This document shows positions 7,925 through 16,737 of a stretch of DNA of 49,900 bases, one piece after another. The notes below the pieces were generated by a model. That model was not told where the DNA came from, did not search any database, and was given only the letters and a program-made list of their open reading frames with translations. A program made the position numbers and the translations under genes. The stretch lies in assembly GCA_949373265.1 (NCBI GenBank), contig CASICT010000013.1:1-49900 (forward strand), in the 5' to 3' direction. Position 1 is the stretch's first letter; every line of letters starts with the position of its first letter. The DNA comes from Candidatus Poseidoniaceae archaeon. GTDB taxonomy: Archaea > Thermoplasmatota > Poseidoniia > Poseidoniales > Poseidoniaceae.

Positions 7925-8772
7925 AGTCTTTCAGTTAGCCATCTTCTGATTTCATCACTCATATCCTCACGTCGTAATGCATAATCAATTTGGCTCTTTA
8001 ACCAAGGAAGAGGGGCCCCTGAATCATACCACTCAAACCCATTAAGTTCCACTCCAACCAGCCCTTTGTTTTCCATCCAATGCTTTTGGATTGCAATTGA
8101 TTGTAGCTCACCATACTCTTCAAAATTGTATTTTGATAGTAGCATTGAGGTATCGGAAGTGAATACATACCTCCCGCATAGAACAAGATTAGATGGCGCT
8201 TTTTCTCTTTCGGGTTTCTCGATTATGGCTTTGACCAAATCTCCTTCCATCGAAACTACACCGTAGTTTTCAGGGTCTTCAACCGCAGCAAGACCAACGC
8301 ATGGAAGGCCCGTTTTCATATAGGATTCAACTAATATTTTCGAAGCGTTAGATGGGATATATTCAGAACTTGAAGTAAATGAATCAAGAAGAATATTGTC
8401 TCCTAGCAATACCATGAATGGCCCATTAATCGCATGTAGGGCACAGTTTAACGCATCGCCAAATCCTTTGGCAATTTTTTGAATATGAACAAAAACCTCT
8501 ACATCCGAAAATGGTGAAAGTATCTCCGCGTCAATATCAGGCCGCTTTTCTTCTAGCCAAGAGTTGTCTTTTAGAAGCCCAGTTAGATCTTTATTAGGGG
8601 AAGATATTATGTGAATTCTTTTTGCACCAGCAGCTACAGCCTCTCTCGCTAAATGTGAAAGAGCAGGGATGTCGACTAATGGAAGAGCTTCCTTAGCAAT
8701 CGCTGCACTCGCAGGTAGCATTCGGGACCCGATTCCTCCTGCGACTAAAACTGCGTCCTCAACCGCTGCCAT
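7915..8772 (-). CDS. UTP-glucose-1-phosphate uridylyltransferase-like protein
   Basis: 285 residues of the GalU-like nucleotidyltransferase group. The N-terminal loop VLVAGGIGSRMLPASAAIAKEALPL matches the G-G-x-G-S-R-x-L-P signature followed by the Lys-Glu of GalU. Next come an FMVLLGDNIL metal-binding Asp, a GVVSMEGDLVKAIIEKPE block with the EKP motif, and a C-terminal GFEWYDSGAPLPWLKSQ segment corresponding to the GalU D-x-G-x-P region. It probably makes UDP-glucose, the substrate for the sugar dehydrogenase at 2.5 kb, though it is not in the same operon. It is divergent from a small membrane protein 51 bp away. Confidence 0.85.
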   Translation of the reverse strand: MAAVEDAVLVAGGIGSRMLPASAAIAKEALPLVDIPALSHLAREAVAAGAKRIHIISSPNKDLTGLLKDNSWLEEKRPDIDAEILSPFSDVEVFVHIQKIAKGFGDALNCALHAINGPFMVLLGDNILLDSFTSSSEYIPSNASKILVESYMKTGLPCVGLAAVEDPENYGVVSMEGDLVKAIIEKPEREKAPSNLVLCGRYVFTSDTSMLLSKYNFEEYGELQSIAIQKHWMENKGLVGVELNGFEWYDSGAPLPWLKSQIDYALRREDMSDEIRRWLTERLQR

Positions 8773-8823
8773 ACCACCCTCACGCCCCCATTGCTTTCAA
8801 GCGTCGCGCCCCGTAGCGCCTCT

Positions 8824-9231
8824 ATGGGCGCAAAGGCAGAGTGGCGACTCTTTGCCGGGCTTGGATTAGTTTTGGTAGCTATTACCTTCACAGATTTATC
8901 TCCTGCCGGGCCTTGGGACGATTCTACTTTCACGTCAGGAACAATTGGCTTAACCGGAATATTGTTGCTTTACATAGCGTGGTTCAGAGTTACATTCGGA
9001 ATCAAAGGAGTTGTTCCAACGATGGACTTGTGGAAAGACCCGGAGCGAACATCGACTCTAGTAATGCTTACTGGTTTAGTCATACTAGGTATTGCGTACG
9101 CTATAGGGAGAATCGAATTCTTCCCTGAACCAGGTGGTTTGGTTCTTTCATTGATTGGATTATTAATTACGACTAATGGAGCCTATGTTTGGCTCTCATC
9201 GGCTGGGCCTTTATCGAGCGAAGAAGAGTGA
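8824..9231 (+). CDS. Four-TM membrane protein, unknown function
   Basis: 135 residues from ATG 8824; a TTG at 8791 would add 11 residues that lie too close to the divergent gene. Four hydrophobic helices are visible (about 9-25, 38-56, 79-98, 106-124), separated by short charged loops, ending in an acidic tail SSEEE. No motif is recognised. Its stop abuts, with no spacer, the stop of the convergent surface-protein gene. Confidence 0.6.
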   Translation: MGAKAEWRLFAGLGLVLVAITFTDLSPAGPWDDSTFTSGTIGLTGILLLYIAWFRVTFGIKGVVPTMDLWKDPERTSTLVMLTGLVILGIAYAIGRIEFFPEPGGLVLSLIGLLITTNGAYVWLSSAGPLSSEEE

Positions 9232-11184
9232 TTACTCCTCTTCTTTGTAATCCGGCGAACGCATCATTACTACCAAATAAACTAACAGAACCAATATAGC
9301 AATACCTAAAATAACATTTGTTGCTTTTACACTTCCTACTGAATCTTGAGTATCTGCACCTTGTTCATTATCAGATTCGTTCGCTTTATCTTGAGCAAAT
9401 TCCTTGCCGTCTTCAAACCCTTCGTCATAGGAATTTTGTTCACTAACATTGTTGTCCAATGAATCGATATAATTCCAAGTTATGATAAAACTAATCTCGT
9501 TTTCTCCAACTGTAATTGTTCCTAGACATGTTTCACCTGATTGATTTGCACCAAAAGATAGTGTCCAATCGGATTGTGAAGAGATTTCACTTCCTTGTCC
9601 ATTGATATCGTTACAAGAAATTTTGTCGACCATTACCGATGTTGAAATAATAATTATGTCGCCCTCATGCATGGCTCCTAAAGAAATCATAGAGCCTTGA
9701 CTTATGCTACCACCAGCGCCCGTAGTAGATTGGACTTGGGCTAATGCCTCAATAGTTGGCTCTTGAGCTATTACTTCGGTCTCTCGCACTGGAGAGGACA
9801 TTGAATTTACACCTAGAGTTAGGGTATCTTCATGCCATGGAATTATGCTAGAACCCCATCTCCCGTCGAATGTGATTGCATACCATGCCTCATCTACTGG
9901 ATTTACAGGATTATGAGTGAATTGTTGATTCGAGGCATTTGTAATGACTAACTCTTCGATGTTTTGAAGTGATTCAATTGCCCCTGTGGTGGAGCGCCAG
10001 ATTCTTGCTGCGGCATTGGGTTCACCTGTTCTGTCCTCCCAACTTAAGGTGATTGAACCGTCTAAGTTTCTATCGATTCCTAAATTAGTTATCGAAGGCG
10101 CTGAAATTGTACTTTCGATAATTGGTCCTACTACTGGAGAAGAATCGGATAATGACAGAATCTCATTTCCTTCCTGGTCCTTTAAGGAAATTGCATACCA
10201 CGATTGCTGGTGTTCACCGACTGGGATTTCTAAATTAAAAGAGGTTGTACTGGATTCGACTGTTGCCACCAACTGATTAGGGTCCAGCGCAAATAATTCT
10301 ATTTCCGAACGATAGATGTTTATTGATAGATCAGAATCGGATAGTCCCTCGCCCCAATCAATAGTTGTAATATCGGTATCTGGATCGAAAGTGGCTTGTA
10401 ATTCACCTAGGAAAATTGGCGCTTTGTTGTCTTCTTTTACCGGCTCAACGAGTGTATTACTCCCTAGGAACCTAGTATCCTCTGAAGTCTCAAACAATAA
10501 ACTAACAGAATAGTAAATCTCTCTCTCAACTATATCCTCAGAGTGATTTATTTGGTAAGTTGTCGTTCCGGCAAGAATACTGCTACTAACGATTGTTTTG
10601 GCCATAGAATTCCAGTTTTCCCTAGTTGCGGGAGAGTCATGACTGTAAATCATGATTGAATGATTCATTGGAGTTTCGGATGGATAATCCCAAGATAATG
10701 TTGTCACATCGTCCTGATATATACCTGTCAAATTTTCTACTGCTAATATTAGCGATATATCTTCAACTACAGAATTGCTCATAACATAGGAATTTTGGAA
10801 ATTGAGATAATATTCAAACACTGAATGATTGAAAGGTAAAGGGTAGTGTTCAATTTGAAAAGTTGCACCTGAACATTCGGCATTAGTCGTAGACTGTGTA
10901 CAGAATTGTGTTTCTAAAGCCACTGTATCGACGGACGATGGCCATTCTCCATCTGCGTGTCTATTAATTGTAAATGTTGCAGTTTTTAGTTCATCTAGTA
11001 AGGTTGCATTGTTGGTTACCGGCATGGTAATGGTAAGTGTGGTCATTTCTGTGATATTATCAAATGATGCAGTAATAGATATTCCAGAGTTTTCGTCCAA
11101 GCCATCTGCAGTTGCAGTATTAGAGATGGGGACAATCGCAAAAAGAAGGATTGTGGTAAACAACAGAGCGCTGCGCATGGCCAT
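9232..11184 (-). CDS. Secreted surface protein with Fn3-like repeats and C-terminal anchor
   Basis: 650 residues. The N-terminus is a signal peptide: MAMR, then a hydrophobic run ending near NTATADG. A single TM helix close to the end (about 622-640, ATNVILGIAILVLLVYLVVM) is followed by a short charged tail, so most of the protein faces out. The ectodomain holds at least three beta-sandwich repeats of fibronectin III type, seen as VTTLSWDYPSETP, ITTIDWGEGLSDSD and SITLSWEDRTGEP, each followed by an I-x-R/Y-S strand. A Ser/Glu/Asp-rich stalk (about 575-615) precedes the helix. Probable role: cell-surface adhesion or binding. It follows a HEAT-repeat gene and TFIIB on the same strand. Confidence 0.7.
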   Translation of the reverse strand: MAMRSALLFTTILLFAIVPISNTATADGLDENSGISITASFDNITEMTTLTITMPVTNNATLLDELKTATFTINRHADGEWPSSVDTVALETQFCTQSTTNAECSGATFQIEHYPLPFNHSVFEYYLNFQNSYVMSNSVVEDISLILAVENLTGIYQDDVTTLSWDYPSETPMNHSIMIYSHDSPATRENWNSMAKTIVSSSILAGTTTYQINHSEDIVEREIYYSVSLLFETSEDTRFLGSNTLVEPVKEDNKAPIFLGELQATFDPDTDITTIDWGEGLSDSDLSINIYRSEIELFALDPNQLVATVESSTTSFNLEIPVGEHQQSWYAISLKDQEGNEILSLSDSSPVVGPIIESTISAPSITNLGIDRNLDGSITLSWEDRTGEPNAAARIWRSTTGAIESLQNIEELVITNASNQQFTHNPVNPVDEAWYAITFDGRWGSSIIPWHEDTLTLGVNSMSSPVRETEVIAQEPTIEALAQVQSTTGAGGSISQGSMISLGAMHEGDIIIISTSVMVDKISCNDINGQGSEISSQSDWTLSFGANQSGETCLGTITVGENEISFIITWNYIDSLDNNVSEQNSYDEGFEDGKEFAQDKANESDNEQGADTQDSVGSVKATNVILGIAILVLLVYLVVMMRSPDYKEEE

Positions 11185-11214
11185 TGAATATAGGCCGCAT
11201 TGATGAGTGTTGCG

Positions 11215-12681
11215 TCAATCGAGGAATCCCATATCATCAAGGGTGTCCAAAGCAGATCCGAGGTCGGGTAATTCGCCCTCTGTCATATCAGAAACATGTA
11301 CTGGCTCTGGTTCGGGAGTTGTGGGTTGTTCGGCTTCCCCATTCAGCCAACTCTGCCATTGTAATGTTCTTTCCTCGTCTCTTATTTTCATTGGTGCCCA
11401 AAGCCCACTTATGTCTAAATGTTGTAATGAGCGGATGGTGACGGCAAATCGATCTGCGTCGACTTCATCCATACGCATGAGTAATTCTTTCAAACGAGTG
11501 AGCACGGTTTCATCGCCATCAGCCCATAGCTTTGGAATAATCCCTCTCTCGTCTTGTGAGTATTCTTCTAAATAATCTCTAATTGAATAGACTAAATTTC
11601 TACGAACTATTTGCGAATGATGACCGCATAATTCGTTGATTCTATCCGCCCACATGTCCTTGTCTAAGTATCGTAAATCTCCAATTGTGGCACTAGCTGC
11701 GGCCAGAACGCTTTCATCTTCATCTTCGAGCATGCTGTTTAGCAATGGTATTGCATCGGTGGTTATTCTCCTGAATAATCTTGTTAGAATATCTGCCATC
11801 GCTCGCCTAATTAGTAACTCTTCTCTGGAATTGAGAATTCTAATGCATTCTAATCCGGAGTCTTTGTCGCCCTCAATTAATTTTGCAAGACATACAACAA
11901 CTCTGCTTGAAACTTCGAGTGAAGGGTCGCTTGCTCTACGAATAAGGATTTCAGAAATTCCTAGTGGCTCAATCAGTTCTTTCCTTTCCAATAATAGCCT
12001 ACACCATTCAACCAGTAATTTACGCCTTTCTTCGCCGCTATTTTCTAATTGTTTCATCAGCCATATTGCAGCCTCTGTACCTGCTTCGTGCGCAACTACA
12101 GAAGTTGTTCTGGGCACCATCCCGTGAGGGTTCCAATCTAAATTAGCATTGGACACATCGGGTTGGGTATGCCAGGTTCCCGGTCTTTCGGCCAGAGCAA
12201 TAGATTCTACCAAATGATAGCCTTGGTGAACAGGTAGGCCGTGCGAAGCATCGCAAAGCCCGTTGATTAATACAACAGATAGCCACCAACGGTCAGGTGA
12301 AGGGTTTGAGTGATCTAATGCTTGAGCTAACCATTCGGTTGCGATTGCGAAGAGGAGCCTCTCTGTAAGGACATTGAGTCTTTTCAGTAGCCATCTTTCA
12401 TGAATCTCGAATGGGTCATCTGACAAGTTCATCCGATGTGGAACTATCAAATCTACTACAATCGCCAGATGTCTGTCAAACATTCCTTTGTCGGCTTGGA
12501 GGAGGCCTAGTCCCATCTCGAGAACATCCTGTCTTTCTTTGGGATGGACTGGGGGGAAATCTGGGTCCGATTGTGGAGGGTGCGGCAATGGCCACGCCTC
12601 GGCCCCTTTCTCTAATGTGCGAGCCAATCTCTCGGCTAGTGCTTCGATTACTTTTTCTGACACTCTGCGTTTACTTTTCAT
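11215..12681 (-). CDS. HEAT-repeat protein, unknown partner
   Basis: 488 residues, soluble and almost entirely helical. The middle and C-terminal parts hold tandem HEAT-like helix pairs, for example DPSLEVSSRVVVCLAKLIEG, SREELLIRRAMADILTRLFR, DESVLAAASATIGDLRYLDK and HHSQIVRRNLVYSIRDYLEE, each beginning with a D/S-x-x-x-V/I-R turn. HEAT arrays are protein-binding scaffolds. The C-terminus is an acidic tail (GELPDLGSALDTLDDMGFLD). A GGGGTGA Shine-Dalgarno precedes the ATG by 4 nt. It lies 44 nt downstream of TFIIB on the same strand, so a link to transcription is possible but unproven. Confidence 0.7.
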   Translation of the reverse strand: MKSKRRVSEKVIEALAERLARTLEKGAEAWPLPHPPQSDPDFPPVHPKERQDVLEMGLGLLQADKGMFDRHLAIVVDLIVPHRMNLSDDPFEIHERWLLKRLNVLTERLLFAIATEWLAQALDHSNPSPDRWWLSVVLINGLCDASHGLPVHQGYHLVESIALAERPGTWHTQPDVSNANLDWNPHGMVPRTTSVVAHEAGTEAAIWLMKQLENSGEERRKLLVEWCRLLLERKELIEPLGISEILIRRASDPSLEVSSRVVVCLAKLIEGDKDSGLECIRILNSREELLIRRAMADILTRLFRRITTDAIPLLNSMLEDEDESVLAAASATIGDLRYLDKDMWADRINELCGHHSQIVRRNLVYSIRDYLEEYSQDERGIIPKLWADGDETVLTRLKELLMRMDEVDADRFAVTIRSLQHLDISGLWAPMKIRDEERTLQWQSWLNGEAEQPTTPEPEPVHVSDMTEGELPDLGSALDTLDDMGFLD

Positions 12682-12725
12682 TAATTCACCCCAGGTGGAG
12701 TTGCATGATTCCTAAGAACCCTGCC

Positions 12726-13661
12726 TCAAATATCTAATTCGATGTTAAGGTTCTGAATCAGTTCCTTGTATCGGTTTCGAATTGTAACTTCAGTCACACC
12801 AGCGACTTCGGCGACTTCGCGCTGGGTTCTGCGCTTACCACACAGAACACTTGCGATGTAAATGATAGATGCTGCAATTCCAGTAGGTCCTCGACCGCTA
12901 GTCAATTCCTTTTCTTGGGCTGCTTTAATCAGTTCGTGGGCTTTTGCTTCGACTTCTGCGTCTAAGCCTAATCCTGAACAGAATCTTGAAATGTAATCTT
13001 CAGGGCCTGTTGGCATAATCTTCATTTTCAATTCACGAACCATGAATCTGTAAGTTCGACCAATTTCTTTACGCCCGGTTCTACTTGCTTGACCGATTTC
13101 GTCTAGAGTTCTTGGAACTCCACACTGGCGGCATGCTGCGTACAGAGATGCTGCTGCAACTCCTTCGATAGAACGTCCTCTGATCAGTCTCTTTTCAACC
13201 GCTTTCTTGTAATTTACAGCTGCTGCTTCGCGAACAGACTTTGGAAGTTCTAGTCTACTAGCCATACGGTCTAGTTCTGCTAAAGCCATTGCGAGGTTCC
13301 TTTCGGTTGCATTCGAAACACGTGAACGCTTCTGCCACTTCCTCATTCGGTAGAATTGTGAACGGTATCTAGAGTTGATTGTCTTACCAGAGTAATCTTT
13401 GTTCTGCCAATCGATATCTGTCGACAAACCCTTGTCGTGAAGCATGACTGTCATTGGAGCACCGGTACGTGCGCGCTGGTCGCCTTGCTCTGGAGAGAAT
13501 ACTCTCCATTCAGCACCTTGATCGATTACATTGTCTTCAAGAACAAGCCCGCAATCGTCACAGACGACTTCGCCACGGGTCTCGTCACGGGTTAGTGCGC
13601 GACTTCCACAATCGCTACATTTTACGATATCTTCTACATGTTGGTTGTTTTCCATTTCCAT
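12726..13661 (-). CDS. tfb: Transcription initiation factor IIB
   Basis: About 311 residues from ATG 13661 (another ATG two codons later is equally good; a TTG at 13682 is also in frame). The N-terminus holds a zinc ribbon, CSDCGSRAL...CDDCGLVL. The B-finger/linker region follows ([19 protein letters not shown]), then two cyclin repeats, the second ending in a helix-turn-helix ([20 protein letters not shown]) that contacts the BRE. TFB recruits RNA polymerase to TBP-bound promoters. Upstream, TTTAAGTA around 13727-13734 could be its own TATA box. It heads a minus-strand run with the HEAT-repeat and Fn3-like genes. Confidence 0.96.
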   Translation of the reverse strand: MEMENNQHVEDIVKCSDCGSRALTRDETRGEVVCDDCGLVLEDNVIDQGAEWRVFSPEQGDQRARTGAPMTVMLHDKGLSTDIDWQNKDYSGKTINSRYRSQFYRMRKWQKRSRVSNATERNLAMALAELDRMASRLELPKSVREAAAVNYKKAVEKRLIRGRSIEGVAAASLYAACRQCGVPRTLDEIGQASRTGRKEIGRTYRFMVRELKMKIMPTGPEDYISRFCSGLGLDAEVEAKAHELIKAAQEKELTSGRGPTGIAASIIYIASVLCGKRRTQREVAEVAGVTEVTIRNRYKELIQNLNIELDI

Positions 13662-13682
13662 CCCTCTGAGCGGCATTAGCAA

Positions 13683-13965
13683 CTATCGCTTTACCGAATA
13701 ATTATTCTCTTCGTTCGATAGGACTTACTTAAACTGTTTGGCGACACGGTTAATAGCAGATTTGGTGGAACAAGTCCTTAGTGTATTCTTTAGCGTCAAT
13801 TAATTAGTCAGCATACATAATTAGGCTCATTTTTTAATATTCAGCCGAATTATTTTATTCAGTATTCAGAACAGGTTGACAGGGATAGTCTTTGTAAACA
13901 TAATAAATTAATCAATCCGAACCCGTTATACATCACTGCCCCTTGAAAGGGAATGGGGGAGACGG
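13683..13965. promoter_or_regulatory. Divergent promoter region between tfb and the aconitase-family gene
   Basis: This AT-rich stretch of about 280 bp separates two divergent genes and has no coding potential that I can support. On the minus strand TTTAAGTA (about 13727-13734) sits some 65-70 bp upstream of the tfb ATG at 13661. On the plus strand CATAATAAATTAAT (about 13899-13912) is a TATA-like element about 55 bp before the aconitase ATG, which is itself preceded by a GGGGGAGACGG purine tract that can serve as a Shine-Dalgarno. Assignments are by motif and spacing only. Confidence 0.4.
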
Positions 13966-15965
13966 ATGACTGAGATTTGGCCACCAGAAGAAGTTACTCT
14001 AACTCCCGGCAAAAGGGTTCTATTCCTAACCAAAGATTTGGACTTGATTAAACGTCAGTTATATGATGGTTTAAACCTCAACATGAGAGATATATCTCCT
14101 GCTGATTTGTTGGATGACATAAATACCGATGTAATGACTCCTGCATGGGTCTGTTTTGATCACGACCCGGCAGAAATTGCAAAAAATGCATATGCAGGGT
14201 TGATACACGATGGAATGCGCGTTTTCAGTCAAAATGCACTAATCAATGGTGAGTTTGAGGTAATTGTTTCCGGGCAACGCAAAGGAACTGGCTCCTCTAG
14301 GGAAACTGCAGCACAGTGTGAGAGATGGGCAGGAATTAGAATTATTGTTGCCTCATCGTTTGCGCCAATCCATGAAAGAAATAATCTCAACCTAGGGCAA
14401 CTAATGGGCAGTTACGAAATGCTTCAAAGGCTCCAAGATGGAGAATCTATCTCACTTACTGAATTTACTTCACAATACGACCCTGTAACTAAATTAATTT
14501 TGGAAAATGGCGGGTTATTCCCCTTTGCATCGAAATTGAAGAGCGGGGAAATTACGCTTCCTGCACTGAATACGCCAAATTGCCCTATGACTATGGCAGA
14601 GAAGATTATTGCTCGTAATTTAGTCGGCCAGCCTCAAGGTCAATGCGTGAAACCAAATGACCCAGTAATAGCTCAAGTTCAAGGAGGATACAGTCATGAG
14701 TTCACGACCGCTCAGGTCCATACCTTCTCTAGGACAATGAATATGGAACGGATTATTCACTCTGCCAAACCCTGGCAAATTCGCAGTTTTCGAAGACCAT
14801 CTGCTGTATGCTGCGCATAATCCCAAAGTTCGTACCGCACATGGAAAAGGTCCAAACTTTGACGGGACTTGCAAGTTGCAATTCCAGGAAGCACACTGGC
14901 GTCCGAGATTACTCTGCTAAGGATGGGGTCTCGCCCGGGTATTTGTCACCAAGTTGCCCGGGAGGAGTTCATAGAAATTGGGGATTTCATACAAGCGACC
15001 GATTCACACACATGCATGGGTGGTGCGTCGAATGCCCTGACCTACGGAGTCGGAGCAACTGAATACGCCAGCCTTATTTACTCAGGATTCACATTCGTAA
15101 AAGTACCTGAATCGATTAGATTCGACCTCTTTGGAACTTTGATGGATGGATGTACTGCCAAGGATGTAATTTTGTATATTCTATCGGACCATGCTCGTGA
15201 AGAATTAACCCTAAACCGCTCAATGGAGTTTGGAGGAGAGGGTCTTCTTTCACTATCCATTGACGAAAGAGCAACACTCTGTAATATGGCTACCGAGTGT
15301 AGCGGCCGAACTGGAATATGTGAGCCGGATGATGCCCTGTATGAGTGGATGGAGAAGTCACAAGGAATGGACCGCTCTCGTATGATAGAGATGGCGGTAG
15401 TGCCGGACTCTGGAGCCAAATATGACGGCGGAGTCCACGTCAATAGACCTCTCAAAAATCGTCCCTATGGTCGCCCACCCCGGCAACCCAGACGAAGGAG
15501 TACCGTCCGACCCGACCAATGGCGCAAATATTTCCGACATCGGGCAGGTAGACTATCGACATCGCGTATGGCGGCTCGTGTACCGCAGGTAAAGAGGACG
15601 ATGTGGCGTACTATGCAATGGTCTGCGACTGCCGCAGAAAAGAGCAGGCTTGGCCGTAAAGGAAGGCGTTGATTTTTACATCCAATATGGAAGTGGACAG
15701 GTGAAGGATTTGGCCGTCTCGAAAGGGCTGGCACGACCTGTTCCAACGCGTCGGAGTCAACCTAATCGACCCGGGCTGTGGGGCTTGTATTGGAGCGGGT
15801 CCTGGCGTATCCATTACGCCCGAACAGGTCACCGTCTCCGCCATTAACCGGAATTTTCAAGGGCGATCTGGCCCCGGTAAGTTGTATCTTGCCAGCCCGC
15901 TTACGGTTGCAACAAGTGCCTTTACTGGATACATTACATCTTGGAAAAAAGGGTTTTTTGACTGA
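13966..15965 (+). CDS. Aconitase/isopropylmalate dehydratase family enzyme, swivel domain first (frameshifted)
   Basis: Reconstructed from several reading frames, giving roughly 660 residues. The first 200 form the LeuD-like swivel domain (TPAWVCFDHDP...KGTGSSRETAAQCERWAGIR). The large domain follows: start PMTMAEKIIARNL, GVRDYSAKDGVSPG, ATDSHTCMGGASNALTYGVG, AYGGSCTAGKEDD, and near the end IDPGCGACIGAGPG. The [4Fe-4S]-binding cysteines lie in these last three motifs. The enzyme isomerises a hydroxy-tricarboxylate or 2-isopropylmalate-type substrate; which one is not decided here. At least eight indels lie between about 14.72 and 15.73 kb, yet after frame correction no motif is lost and the frame runs cleanly to a TGA at 15963-15965. 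The stop is 9 nt before the next gene. Sequencing error is more likely than decay. Confidence 0.8.
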
Positions 15966-15974
15966 AGTGGTATT

Positions 15975-16661
15975 GTGTCAGAACGCGGTATGGCTGCCCT
16001 TGGTATAGGTGGTGTAATCGGAGGTATTGCACTAACTGTCTACCTCACTCAAACCCTACTATCGCCATTAGTGGAAAAGGCAAATTGGTTTCCCGAAAAT
16101 GGCTGGGTTGGTATTCTGGCTTGGCTATTACTGTACGTTATTCTAGCCCTCCTTGTGGCTCCAGCAAGCCTTCACAAATTTATCTCAGGGGTTCTGTTTG
16201 GGTTCTGGCTGGGATGGGTGATTGCTTTCATAGGCGCTTGCCTAGGCGCCATTTTACCATTCTGGTTAACAAAGAAATATCTGTATGACCGGGTTGGTAA
16301 AAAGATGAATGACAAGCCAACCCTAAATGCCCTTAAGAAAGCCGTAAGTGAAGATGGCTTGAGGTGTGTTTTACTAACTCGCGTTAGTTTAGTAGTCCCA
16401 TATGCTGTACTAAATTATGGATATGGGCTAACAGATGTTAGTTGGAGGGACTACTTGGTTGGAAATATTGGGATGATTGTACCCGGTGCACTTTATGCAT
16501 ACTGGGGGTCCAAAGCAGCCGATCTTTCTATTGCTATGGATGAAGGTAGAGATTGGACATATTGGGCGGCTATTTCCCTCTCGATTCTTCTCACAGTGTG
16601 GATAATTATCTACTTGCGTCGAATCACTCTTGCTCATATTGCGCTTGACTCACCAAATTGA
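15975..16661 (+). CDS. VTT-domain (TVP38/TMEM64/DedA-like) membrane protein
   Basis: 228 residues from GTG 15975 (ATG 15990 also possible). About six hydrophobic segments. The central VTT/SNARE-associated domain is seen in KFISGVLFGFWLGWVIAFIG (the F-G-x-x-x-G hairpin) followed by a charged K-x-R segment and RCVLLTRVSLVVPYAVLNY, with the conserved Arg before the second re-entrant part. Such proteins are inner-membrane lipid scramblases or transporters. The gene starts 9 nt after the aconitase-family gene. The function in this organism is open. Confidence 0.82.
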   Translation: MSERGMAALGIGGVIGGIALTVYLTQTLLSPLVEKANWFPENGWVGILAWLLLYVILALLVAPASLHKFISGVLFGFWLGWVIAFIGACLGAILPFWLTKKYLYDRVGKKMNDKPTLNALKKAVSEDGLRCVLLTRVSLVVPYAVLNYGYGLTDVSWRDYLVGNIGMIVPGALYAYWGSKAADLSIAMDEGRDWTYWAAISLSILLTVWIIIYLRRITLAHIALDSPN

Positions 16662-16737
16662 ACGCTATCATTCAAGAACCTTGGGCGATGGGCTTAGGTC
16701 GCTCAAGGCCCGAAGTCATTAGGACTGAGGAGAACCG

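Noticed and set aside
15078..15746. Minus-strand frames inside the damaged aconitase gene
   Set aside because: They have no family motifs and oppose conserved coding sequence on the plus strand.
13966..15965. Annotating the aconitase gene as a pseudogene
   Set aside because: All expected motifs survive, only indels are seen, and similar indels occur in essential genes of this window, so sequence error is favoured.
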